Assembly (NCBI GenBank): GCA_009649675.1
Contig: WJPL01000003.1
Span: 409,645-473,644, forward strand
Origin: Alphaproteobacteria bacterium HT1-32
GTDB lineage: Bacteria > Pseudomonadota > Alphaproteobacteria > Rhodospirillales > HT1-32
DNA length: 64,000 nt
Direction: 5' to 3'
Shown piece by piece: positions 1 through 7,304 of the stretch. The notes under the pieces were generated by a model, which saw only the letters and a list, made by a program, of their open reading frames with translations, ran no database searches and was not told where the DNA came from. Position numbers and translations under genes: made by a program. Within the stretch, counting starts at the first letter, position 1. The number at the start of each line of letters is the position of its first letter.

Positions 1-1
1 G

Positions 2-136
2 GCCGAAGCTGAAGCCAACCGGACCAGACACGGCCAGCCAGCGTCCTTGCGCCGTGCGTCAGAAAAGCAGAATGAAACGGAACGCAAACTGCATGAAAAT
101 CATCGCCTGAGCACACCGGAGAAGCCCGGCATCTAG
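2..136 (+). CDS. C-terminal end of a DUF4169-like small protein (truncated by window edge)
   Basis: A frame open from the left edge encodes 44 residues ending at TAG 134-136. The peptide is rich in Ala, Glu, Arg and Asn and contains 'AEAEANRTRHGQ' and ends 'ENHRLSTPEKPGI'. This resembles the C-terminal half of the short, highly charged DUF4169 proteins of Alphaproteobacteria, which carry an 'ENR..HGR' segment and an 'LDGHRL' segment. The function of that family is unknown. Its stop overlaps the stop of the convergent gene on the other strand. The start lies outside the window, so length and family cannot be confirmed here. Confidence 0.5.
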   Translation, partial: AEAEANRTRHGQPASLRRASEKQNETERKLHENHRLSTPEKPGI

Positions 137-1188
137 TGAACGACCGGCTTGGAGCTTACCGTCGGAGTGCCAACATCGCTGGTTCTGGCCTTCTCTGTCG
201 ACAGATCCAGCCCCCAGTCCATCTTCTTTGCTGAGTTCGCCAGCAGGTCACAGAACAGATAGACCATGCGAAGGTCCATCGACGTCACAAAGTCGCGCTC
301 CTTGCCAAAGCGCAGCGTTACCTGCAACAGCCCTTCCGGGTCGGGACCGCAGGTGAAGGAATGAACCACCAGCGGATCTTCCCCGTGCGGATACATCAGG
401 TCATCCTGCTTGAAAGGCTTCTTCGGGTTATTAGTCTGAACCGCGTTGGACTGCTGAAATTCCATTACAGCTTTCTTCGAGACCGGGTTCTGCTGCGCCG
501 CCACTTCCGGGCGTCGCTCGATCACCTTCATCATTGCCAGCCAGAGATGATTCGTTGCCCGTCGGGTCAGCCACATCTTGACCCCTGAGCGGTCCTTGCG
601 ACTGACATTGATCAGCACCCGGTCCTCAATCATGGAATAGGCAGCACCAATCTGGTCGATCCGCTGGGTATAGAGGTTGCTGCGCTGCTTCACCGTAACC
701 GATTTCGCAGCAGGCTGCCGGACCTCCACGGTGACTGCCGGGGTCTTTCGCGATGACGTTGACACCTTACCTTTGGTCGAGCGGGTCGCTGGCTTCTTCC
801 GGGTTGCCGGTTTAGCCGCAGGTTTATCAGCTTCGGCCACCGTCTCGGCCGTCTTTTTTGCCGCTGTTTTTCCTGCGGTTTTCTGTCTCGTCGCCGGAGC
901 TTTCGCCGTACTGTCGGGTTTCGCTTTTGTCGCCCGTTTGCGCCGGGGTTTCGGCTTTGATGCAGTGATCTCAGCCTCTGCGGCATCGGCTTCCACCGCA
1001 GCCGGAGTCTTCTTCGCCGCCGCAGGTTTGCGTTTGCGGCTTTTGGCCGGCTTTTTTGCTTCAGTTTCAGCAGGCTTTTCTGCCACGGAGAGATCATCCA
1101 CCGGGGGGCTGTCTTCGCCCTTCGGCTTGCGACGGCGTGACGTGCCGCCCTTCGGTTTGGCTGGTGATTTGCGAGGCTTGGTCGCCAT
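133..1188 (-). CDS. histone-H1-like Lys/Ala/Pro-rich protein with a conserved-looking C-terminal domain
   Basis: 351 residues in two clearly different parts. Residues 1 to about 165 are low complexity, very basic, and built from AAKK, PAAK, RKPA and KPAT-type units, like bacterial histone-H1 or AlgP-like tails that bind DNA. Residues about 170-335 are of normal composition and contain 'LINVSRKDRSGVKMWLTRR' and 'GLLQVTLRFGKERDF', suggesting a compact beta-rich domain; I do not recognise the family. The start at 1188 reads MATKPRKSPAKP. The gene is convergent with the DUF4169-like gene and their stop codons overlap (133-136). Nucleoid or nucleic-acid binding by the tail is inferred from composition only; the job of the C-terminal domain is unknown. 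Confidence 0.7.
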   Translation of the reverse strand: MATKPRKSPAKPKGGTSRRRKPKGEDSPPVDDLSVAEKPAETEAKKPAKSRKRKPAAAKKTPAAVEADAAEAEITASKPKPRRKRATKAKPDSTAKAPATRQKTAGKTAAKKTAETVAEADKPAAKPATRKKPATRSTKGKVSTSSRKTPAVTVEVRQPAAKSVTVKQRSNLYTQRIDQIGAAYSMIEDRVLINVSRKDRSGVKMWLTRRATNHLWLAMMKVIERRPEVAAQQNPVSKKAVMEFQQSNAVQTNNPKKPFKQDDLMYPHGEDPLVVHSFTCGPDPEGLLQVTLRFGKERDFVTSMDLRMVYLFCDLLANSAKKMDWGLDLSTEKARTSDVGTPTVSSKPVVH

Positions 1189-1397
1189 GTCACAAAAGTC
1201 CCGGTTGCATGCCTATACGAATGCCAAGATGCAGCCCCTGCCGCAAGTCCCGATACGCATCGACAGCGAACAAGATCAGCACAAACAGCAGAGTACTGAC
1301 AGGCTTTCCCGGCCATTATCGTCACTAGATTGAAAACTTTCCCGAAAAGGCCTTTTCACACCGGGAAACCTCTGGTACTTCCACAGCCCTTCCGTGG

Positions 1398-1473
1398 GGG
1401 CCCGTAGCTCAGTTGGTAGAGCAACTGACTTTTAATCAGTTGGCCACAGGTTCGAATCCTGTCGGGCTCACCA
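1398..1473 (+). tRNA. tRNA-Lys (anticodon TTT)
   Basis: A 76-nt cloverleaf. Acceptor arm 1398-1404 pairs with 1463-1469 (one G-T pair), followed by discriminator A1470 and an encoded CCA. The D arm has 'tagctcagttggtaga'; the anticodon stem 1424-1428/1436-1440 encloses a loop with TTT at 1431-1433; the T arm has 'ggttcgaatcc'. The gene stands alone and is followed by a strong hairpin at 1482-1521. Confidence 0.97.
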
Positions 1474-1481
1474 ATATTTCC

Positions 1482-1530
1482 AAAGGCTTAGGATGATTTC
1501 TGAGAAATCTCCTAAGCCTTTCGATTTTCT
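1482..1530 (+). terminator. long hairpin just downstream of tRNA-Lys, probable terminator
   Basis: The arm 1482-1493 (aaaggcttagga) pairs perfectly with 1510-1521. Inside it GATTT (1495-1499) pairs with AAATC (1505-1509) after a one-base bulge, giving a stem of about 17 pairs with a five-base loop. It is followed by the T-rich 'cgattttct'. It begins nine bases after the tRNA CCA, as expected for a terminator of this single-gene transcript. Confidence 0.75.
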
Positions 1531-1531
1531 G

Positions 1532-1716
1532 GGTAAGCAATAGGTAAGCAAGCTGCCTGACAGTCCCGGCGCAGTCGGCGGGCAGGCAAACTTGCCAGAG
1601 CCTTTCCACCTCCGAACATAAGTCCCGAAACGTCACAAAAATGAACGCCCTGCGCGAACAACATCAGCACCGGGTTCAATCTTGACACTTCCTATTATAT
1701 CTATATTTCATGATAT
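1532..1716. other. intergenic stretch between tRNA-Lys terminator and arsR
   Basis: No convincing gene. It opens with a direct repeat of GGTAAGCAA at 1532-1540 and 1543-1551 (11-bp period). The space downstream of a tRNA is a common integration site, but I see no integrase and no second copy of the tRNA 3' end. The right end (1682-1716) carries the arsR control region. Confidence 0.4.
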
Positions 1717-1717
1717 A
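1682..1717 (+). promoter_or_regulatory. arsR promoter/operator candidate
   Basis: A perfect -35 hexamer TTGACA lies at 1682-1687. A very AT-rich -10 zone follows (TATTTC at 1704-1709, spacing 16, a weak match). An imperfect dyad centred on TCATGA (about 1707-1712) with TATA arms on both sides covers the -10 zone and reaches the arsR start codon. ArsR repressors bind such AT-rich dyads over their own promoters. No ribosome-binding site precedes the ATG at 1717, so translation may be leaderless or nearly so. Confidence 0.45.
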
Positions 1718-2049
1718 TGGATAACTATGATGCTCTCAAAATCTTTTCCGCTTTATCCCAGCAAACGCGGCTCGACGTCTTTCGTCTTCTTGTGAAAGCC
1801 GGGGCGGAAGGTGCTTTGTCCGGCGAGATCGGTGACCAGCTGGATGTTCGCCAGAACACCATGTCGGCCAATCTCGCCGTTCTGCTGAATGCCGGCCTTG
1901 TCCGCAATGAACGGCAGGGCCGGACAATTCGCTATTATGCTGATTTCGAGGCGGTGCGCGGCCTGCTTGCCTTCCTGATGGAAGATTGTTGCGGGGGAAA
2001 TCCGGAAATCTGCCAGCCAATCATTGATCAAATCGCCTGTGCCTGTTGA
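1717..2049 (+). CDS. arsR: ArsR-family metalloregulatory repressor (arsenite-responsive)
   Basis: A 110-residue winged-helix protein. The N-terminal '[19 protein letters not shown]' is typical of ArsR; the helix-turn-helix spans about residues 33-68, with the recognition helix near '[17 protein letters not shown]'. Five cysteines lie at the C-terminus (C91, C92, C99, C108, C110), including a CCGG motif that fits the C-terminal As(III)-site class rather than the classic ELCVCDL helix. It lies immediately before acr3 (stop 2047-2049, next ATG 2057), so the pair is almost certainly one autoregulated operon in which arsenite binding releases the repressor. Exact inducer metal is inferred. Confidence 0.9.
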   Translation: MDNYDALKIFSALSQQTRLDVFRLLVKAGAEGALSGEIGDQLDVRQNTMSANLAVLLNAGLVRNERQGRTIRYYADFEAVRGLLAFLMEDCCGGNPEICQPIIDQIACAC

Positions 2050-2056
2050 GGAAACG

Positions 2057-3112
2057 ATGACTGACAAAACGATGGATACCCCTGCTATCGGTATTTTTGA
2101 ACGATGGCTTTCAATCTGGGTCGCCCTGTCAATTACGCTGGGAATCGTTCTCGGCCAGATGTTTCCGGCTGTTTTTGAACTGCTGGCCAGTCTTGAATTC
2201 GCCCACGTCAATCTGGTGGTCGCCGTTCTTATCTGGGCAATGGTCTATCCGATGATGATCTCCGTTGATTTCAGCAGCATTGTCCGTGTTGCCGATCAAC
2301 CGAAGGGGCTGATGATTACGCTTGTGGTCAACTGGCTGATAAAGCCCTTCACCATGGCGGCGCTGGGCGTGCTGTTCTTCAAATATCTCTTTGCCGGATA
2401 CATGACCCCGGGCGATGCCGACTCCTACATTGCCGGGCTGATTCTGCTGGGGGCAGCCCCCTGCACAGCCATGGTTTTTGTCTGGTCCCAGCTCACCCGG
2501 GGCGATGCGAACTATACCCTTGTACAGGTCAGTGTGAATGATCTGATCATGATCTTTGCCTACGCCCCGATTGTGGCTCTGCTGCTTGGTGTGACCGATA
2601 TTCCGGTGCCGTGGGACACGCTGGTTCTGTCCGTTGCACTCTATGTTGTCGTGCCCCTGATTGCCGGCATTGTGACCCGCAGGATATTGCTGGGCGACCG
2701 CAACAATATCGCGGCGGTGTCAGACTTTACCGCCAGACTGAAACCGTTCTCGGTTATCGGTCTCCTGACGACAGTTGTGCTGCTGTTTGGCTTTCAGGGC
2801 GGCGTGATCCTCGCTCAGCCGGTTCTCATCCTCCTGATCGCCATACCCTTGCTACTGCAATCCTACGGTATTTTCGCGGTCGCCTATGTCGCAGCCTGGA
2901 TCATGCGGGTTCCGTTCAGGATTGCCGCACCCTGCGCGATGATCGGTACATCGAATTTCTTCGAACTGGCCGTCGCCGTCGCAATCAGCCTCTTCGGGCT
3001 GAACTCCGGTGCCGCACTGGCAACCGTCGTCGGCGTCCTGGTGGAAGTACCGGTAATGCTGTCTCTGGTCGCCTTCGCCAACAGAACCCGGAATCATTTC
3101 CCGCAGAGCTGA
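2057..3112 (+). CDS. acr3: Acr3-type arsenite efflux permease
   Basis: 351 residues with about ten hydrophobic segments, of the BART-superfamily ACR3 type. The signature '[13 protein letters not shown]' carries the conserved membrane cysteine needed for As(III) transport. The frame extends upstream to a TTG at 2024, but ATG 2057 is preferred: it is preceded by GAGGA (2048-2052) and gives the usual ACR3 N-terminus ([17 protein letters not shown]). It exports arsenite from cytoplasm to periplasm using the proton motive force. No arsenate reductase (arsC) gene lies in this pair, so detoxification of arsenate would need one elsewhere. A hairpin follows at 3115-3142. Confidence 0.93.
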   Translation: MTDKTMDTPAIGIFERWLSIWVALSITLGIVLGQMFPAVFELLASLEFAHVNLVVAVLIWAMVYPMMISVDFSSIVRVADQPKGLMITLVVNWLIKPFTMAALGVLFFKYLFAGYMTPGDADSYIAGLILLGAAPCTAMVFVWSQLTRGDANYTLVQVSVNDLIMIFAYAPIVALLLGVTDIPVPWDTLVLSVALYVVVPLIAGIVTRRILLGDRNNIAAVSDFTARLKPFSVIGLLTTVVLLFGFQGGVILAQPVLILLIAIPLLLQSYGIFAVAYVAAWIMRVPFRIAAPCAMIGTSNFFELAVAVAISLFGLNSGAALATVVGVLVEVPVMLSLVAFANRTRNHFPQS

Positions 3113-3114
3113 CC

Positions 3115-3142
3115 CCGGAATGCCCGATTAAGGGCATCCCGG
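3115..3142. terminator. hairpin between convergent acr3 and hydrolase genes
   Basis: CCGGAATGCCC (3115-3125) pairs with GGGCATCCCGG (3132-3142) with one mismatch and a six-base loop. There is no T-run on either side, so it is either a weak bidirectional terminator or an mRNA 3'-end stabiliser for the acr3 and hydrolase transcripts. Confidence 0.4.
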
Positions 3143-3153
3143 CTATGAAAGCC

Positions 3154-3975
3154 TCAGACCCGGTCGAGCAGTGCCGTCAGATGGGCCGCAATCACCCCCG
3201 GTACTTCCAGCGGGGTGAAGTGGCGGACGTTGGGCATCACATGCAGGGTTGAGCCGGCAATGCCCTTGTAGAGCTCCTCAGCCATAACCACGGGCGTGGC
3301 GTAGTCTTCCTCGCCCACCAGGATGGTGGCCGGCATCTGGAGAATTGCCATGGTCGCTTTCTGGTCACAGCGGCCCAGCATGCGGCAGGATTCGGCATAG
3401 GCTGCGGGGTCATTGGCGACAAAGACCTCGATCGCTGCGGCCACCTTGTCCGGATTGCTCTCAATGAACTTCTCGCTGAACCACCGGGATTTCTGAAAAC
3501 CGATCATGCTGGCCATGCCTTCGGTCAGGCCCTTGGTCGCACGCCCTTCCCAGGCGTCAACCGCCTCCGGGCCATAACCCGCAGTCGTGTCGATCATGCC
3601 CAGTGCCCGGGTACGTGACGGGTGACGACCAGCGAAAGTGAGGCTGATGCAGCCCCCCATCGAGGCCCCGGCAATCGCCGTCGACTCCCAGCCAATCTGG
3701 TCCATAAGCGCCGCCAGATCGTCTGCCATCTGCTCAACCGTATAGGGACCGGCCGGTTTCGATGAGCGACCATGCCCGCGGCAGTCAACCGCCAGCACTT
3801 CGGCGCTGGCCGCCAGTCCCGCCGCTGCGGTTTCCGCCCAGAAATCGGCGGTCATGGCCAGCGAATGCACCAGCAGGATACGTCGTTCCGGATTCGGGTT
3901 ACCCCAGATCTTGTAGAAAATTTCCGCACCATCGGACATCGGGGCCCGGCCTTCGCGTACAGTCATATCAGTCAT
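3154..3975 (-). CDS. alpha/beta-hydrolase, enol-lactonase-like
   Basis: 273 residues with a complete alpha/beta-hydrolase core: 'LLVHSLAM' oxyanion region, 'CRGHGRS', nucleophile elbow G-A-S105-M-G-G, acid D224 in 'GEEDYATP', and catalytic H252 in 'VRHFTPLE'. The pattern is closest to 3-oxoadipate enol-lactonase (PcaD)-like hydrolases, but many C-C and ester hydrolases share it. It is the last gene of the minus-strand catabolic arm (21 bases after the solute-binding-fold gene), so it probably opens a lactone, ester or ring-cleavage product of the pathway. A GGGAG precedes the ATG by about ten bases. Cytoplasmic; no signal peptide. Substrate unknown. Confidence 0.85.
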   Translation of the reverse strand: MTDMTVREGRAPMSDGAEIFYKIWGNPNPERRILLVHSLAMTADFWAETAAAGLAASAEVLAVDCRGHGRSSKPAGPYTVEQMADDLAALMDQIGWESTAIAGASMGGCISLTFAGRHPSRTRALGMIDTTAGYGPEAVDAWEGRATKGLTEGMASMIGFQKSRWFSEKFIESNPDKVAAAIEVFVANDPAAYAESCRMLGRCDQKATMAILQMPATILVGEEDYATPVVMAEELYKGIAGSTLHVMPNVRHFTPLEVPGVIAAHLTALLDRV

Positions 3976-3996
3976 CAGCCACGGTCTCCCTGATCT

Positions 3997-4947
3997 TCAG
4001 CTGGTTGCGAGAGCCGCACGGGCGCGCTCGTAGAATGAAAGGTCGAGATATTTGTCGATATCGCTCAGAACGTCTCCGCCACCATAACGGGAACGGAGAT
4101 CCAGCACGGTGCTGATACCATCGCGCAGAATGGCCCCGTCCGGGGTCAGGCCGGATGCCGGCGACAGCAGGCTTTTCATCACCGCCGGCAGGGCCTGCGG
4201 CTTGATCGCCGGCATCTTTGCTGACAGCAGGCTTGCCGCCGCATCATGGTTCGCCGGGTCCAGTACCCACGCAAGCCCCCGGAGATAGCCCTTGAGATAA
4301 GCCTCGACAGTTGCCGCATTGGCCTGGGCCCAGGACTGTTTCGCCGCAACAATGCCGCCCTGATAGCTGGAGGTCACATCGGCGCTGCTGGCGATGATCG
4401 GAAACCCGGCATTGCGGGCAATGCTGGTGAAAGGCTCAATCCCCAGTGTCGCTGCATGCACGCCGTCGCGCACCGACTCCCATCGTGTTGGGGTCGCACC
4501 GACAGGAACCATCGGGCAGTCTTCAATCCGCAACCCGGCCTTCGCCAGCATCTCGTAAAGAATGAAGGCAAAACCGGTCGCCAGCGCATCCAGTGCCAGA
4601 CTGCGTCCCTTCAGATCAATGATGGTCTTGATATCCTTTGCCGCGATCAGGCCAAGTTCGATCTGGGTCGCGCCCATCAGTGCGACGAAATCCACGTCAC
4701 CCTCAATGCTGAACGCCCCCTGCCCCTCGCGATAAGCCACGACATTATCGAAAGCTGTCATGGCAATATCGAACTCGCCCGCATTCAGTTTCTCGAACTG
4801 AAAGACGGAACTGGGTGTCGTGGTCAGGTCAACCGCGACCCCTTCCTCTGCAAAATATCCCTGCTCGATGGCGGCAAAAACCGGCAGGTTCGGTGCGCCC
4901 GGAAAGGCAATGATGCGCAAAGGCGTCAGATCGGCTGATGAGGTCAC
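3997..4947 (-). CDS. NMT1/THI5-like solute-binding-fold protein without a signal peptide
   Basis: 316 residues. The sequence begins 'LRIIAFPGAPNLPVFAAIEQGYF' and has 'NAGEFDIAMTAFDNV', the hallmarks of nitrate/sulfonate/taurine/NMT1-type periplasmic binding proteins. The chosen start is GTG at 4945-4947, overlapping the upstream stop in a GTGA; the longer frame to 4992 lies inside the upstream gene. With this start there is no signal peptide or lipobox, and no ABC permease or ATPase lies nearby. So it may be cytoplasmic and act as an enzyme, ligand carrier or sensor rather than as a transporter component; some decarboxylases and HMP-P synthases use this fold. That role is inference. Confidence 0.8.
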   Translation of the reverse strand: MTSSADLTPLRIIAFPGAPNLPVFAAIEQGYFAEEGVAVDLTTTPSSVFQFEKLNAGEFDIAMTAFDNVVAYREGQGAFSIEGDVDFVALMGATQIELGLIAAKDIKTIIDLKGRSLALDALATGFAFILYEMLAKAGLRIEDCPMVPVGATPTRWESVRDGVHAATLGIEPFTSIARNAGFPIIASSADVTSSYQGGIVAAKQSWAQANAATVEAYLKGYLRGLAWVLDPANHDAAASLLSAKMPAIKPQALPAVMKSLLSPASGLTPDGAILRDGISTVLDLRSRYGGGDVLSDIDKYLDLSFYERARAALATS

Positions 4948-7304
4948 TCGGTATCTCCTTGTTTCGCTTTGGCGCCGTGAATGGCCTGCCATATCTTGTG
5001 GGGGGTGACTGGCATCGACATGTCCTCAACCCCGTAGGGGCGAAGGGCGTCAACGACGGAATTGACAATCACCGCCAGCGCCGGTGTCGTTCCGCCCTCG
5101 CCGCCCGCCTTGATACCCAGCGGATTGGTCGGTGACAGAACTTCGGCAATCTCGGTCTCGAAGTCAGGCAAGGCATCCGCACGCGGCATACCGTAATCCA
5201 TAAAGGAACCACAGAGCGGCTGACCCGACTGCGGATCGATGTAGGAATGCTCCCACATTGCCTGGCCGACCCCCTGCGCAATACCGCCATGGGTCTGGCC
5301 ATGGACAATCATCGGATTGATACAGCGCCCGACATCATCAATCGTGAAATAGCGGGCAATGGTCGGCACGCCCGTATCCGGATCAATCTCCATCTCGCAA
5401 AGTGCTGCACCGTTCGGGAAAACCGGCTGATGCATCTCGTTTGTCCGGGCGGCGAACAGCTGGCCATCCTCGCTGACCTTCGCCAGTTCGACAAGACTGA
5501 TGGTCTGATTGGTACCGGGGATAGCAAAATGTCCGTCATCGAACTCAACAGCCTCCGGAGGCGCTTCAAACAGGGTGGCAGCCTTGTTTCGGGCATCTTC
5601 CAGCAATTCTTCAGCTGTCTGCAACATCACGGTTCCGGCATGTCGCATGGAGCGGCCGGAATGCGATCCACCACCGACGCTGACAATATCCGTATCACCC
5701 AGCACAATGGTCACGGTTTCAACCGGCACACATAAAACCTCAGCCACGACCTGCGCAAAGCTGGTCTCATGCCCCTGCCCGCTCGGCTGTGTGCCAATGA
5801 CAACCGAAATATCACCGGAGCCATTCACGGTAATCTCAGCCCGCTCCTTCGGCGATCCGGTGGAGGACTCAACATAATTCGCAAAGCCCCGTCCCAGCAG
5901 CATCCCGCGTGATTCCGCTTCCCGGCGCCGGGCCTCGAAACCATCCCAGTCAGCCATCTCGATAACGCGGTCCATATTCGCTTCGTAGGTACCGCTGTCA
6001 TACAACGCGCCAACCGCATTTCGGTACGGCATGGCGTCTGCCGGGATCAGGTTGCGACGACGCAGTTCAATGATATCCATATCCAGTTTGCGTGCCGCCA
6101 TCTCGACAATCCGCTCAATTGCGAAAGTCACTTCCGGGCGACCGGAACTGCGATAGGCCTGGGTTGGCATTGTATTGGTGAAAACAGCCCGCGCCCGCAT
6201 GGTTGCGACCGGAATATCATAGGTTCCCGTCACCAGTGCCGATCCCTTGCCCAGCGGTGACAGCGAGACGCAGCGCGCGCCGACATTGCTGATGTTATCA
6301 GCCCGCAACGCCAGAAACCGGCCATCCTTGTCGAGCGCCAGTTCAACATGGCTCATCAGGTCACGACCCTGATAATCGCTGAGAAAAGCCTGCGAACGGG
6401 TAGCCGTGAACTTGACCGGCCGTCCGACCTTTCGCGCAGCCCACAACACCAGTCCGAATTCTACATAGACCCGGTTACGGGTGCCAAAATTACCGCCGAC
6501 ATCATAGGACAGCACCTGCAGGCGATCCGGGGCAACGCCGAGCACCGTCGACAGCTCATGCTTCTGACGCACCGCGCCGCCACTTCCCGCAATCAGGACG
6601 TAGCGCCCGCTGTCCGGATCGTAGCTGCCGATCGCCGCACGCGGTTCCATCGGTACACCGGTAACCCGGTCGATATGAAAATCGGCGGAAACCACATGTG
6701 CCGCCGTCGCAAAAGCGGCATCCGTCGCCTCAACATCCCCGAACGTGGTATCGATCAGCAGATTGCCGGAACGGTTTTCGTCCCAGACCGACGGCGCATC
6801 CCCCTCAAGGGCATCATCAGCACGGGCAACATGTGGCAATTCCTCGTAATCCACGTCGACCAGTTCTGCCGCATCCAGTGCCTGATTGGCTGTCTCTGCG
6901 ACGACAATGGCCACCGCTTCACCAACATGCCGCGCCTTATCGGCAGGCAGAAGATAATGCGGCCCGATGAACACCTCACCCTTGTCAGGGGCCTTCAGCT
7001 TCATGTCATAATTCGTTGAAGGCACAGGGTTATGCGGAATCGGACCAAGCCCGTCCTCCAGCGCATCAGCGCCGGTAAAGACACCGAGAACACCGGGCGA
7101 CGCCAGTGCCGCCGCCTTATCGACCCCAAGAATTCGGGCATGCGGATAGGGTGAGCGGACAATTGCCGCATAGGTCTGGCCGGGCTGATTGAAGTCATCC
7201 GTGAAACGGCCTTTCCCGGTCAGCAGGCGCGGGTCCTCCTTACGGCGAAGTGGCTGGCCGATATGACGGAATGCCTCGATCATGGATAACCTGATATTGC
7301 TCAC
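4944..7304 (-). CDS. xanthine dehydrogenase-family molybdenum hydroxylase, molybdopterin-binding large subunit
   Basis: 786 residues (or 779 from ATG 7283). Residues about 13-160 form the a/b hammerhead ('GQPLRRKEDPRLLTGKGRF'); the rest binds the molybdopterin cytosine dinucleotide cofactor ('GGNFGTRNRVY', 'GQGHETSFAQV'). The active-site loop is AYRSSGR (383-389), which is neither the AYRCSFR of form I CO dehydrogenase nor the AYRGAGR of form II. The catalytic glutamate is E736 in 'GGEGGTTPA'. GTG 7304 overlaps the upstream stop by four bases, indicating coupled translation. These enzymes hydroxylate heteroaromatic rings or oxidise aldehydes using water. The partner [2Fe-2S] and FAD subunits are not in this window, which is unusual. 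Confidence 0.9.
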   Translation of the reverse strand: MSNIRLSMIEAFRHIGQPLRRKEDPRLLTGKGRFTDDFNQPGQTYAAIVRSPYPHARILGVDKAAALASPGVLGVFTGADALEDGLGPIPHNPVPSTNYDMKLKAPDKGEVFIGPHYLLPADKARHVGEAVAIVVAETANQALDAAELVDVDYEELPHVARADDALEGDAPSVWDENRSGNLLIDTTFGDVEATDAAFATAAHVVSADFHIDRVTGVPMEPRAAIGSYDPDSGRYVLIAGSGGAVRQKHELSTVLGVAPDRLQVLSYDVGGNFGTRNRVYVEFGLVLWAARKVGRPVKFTATRSQAFLSDYQGRDLMSHVELALDKDGRFLALRADNISNVGARCVSLSPLGKGSALVTGTYDIPVATMRARAVFTNTMPTQAYRSSGRPEVTFAIERIVEMAARKLDMDIIELRRRNLIPADAMPYRNAVGALYDSGTYEANMDRVIEMADWDGFEARRREAESRGMLLGRGFANYVESSTGSPKERAEITVNGSGDISVVIGTQPSGQGHETSFAQVVAEVLCVPVETVTIVLGDTDIVSVGGGSHSGRSMRHAGTVMLQTAEELLEDARNKAATLFEAPPEAVEFDDGHFAIPGTNQTISLVELAKVSEDGQLFAARTNEMHQPVFPNGAALCEMEIDPDTGVPTIARYFTIDDVGRCINPMIVHGQTHGGIAQGVGQAMWEHSYIDPQSGQPLCGSFMDYGMPRADALPDFETEIAEVLSPTNPLGIKAGGEGGTTPALAVIVNSVVDALRPYGVEDMSMPVTPHKIWQAIHGAKAKQGDTE

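Noticed and set aside
690-1333. Long frames on both strands over the Lys/Ala/Pro-rich half of the H1-like gene
   Set aside because: High GC low-complexity repeats keep other frames open; only the minus-strand frame 133-1188 has a normal C-terminal domain and start.
1436-1636. A 66-codon minus-strand frame overlapping tRNA-Lys, ending in a 'PTGFEPVA'-like peptide
   Set aside because: That peptide is the usual translation of the complement of a tRNA T-arm, not a real protein; the frame also reads through the terminator hairpin.
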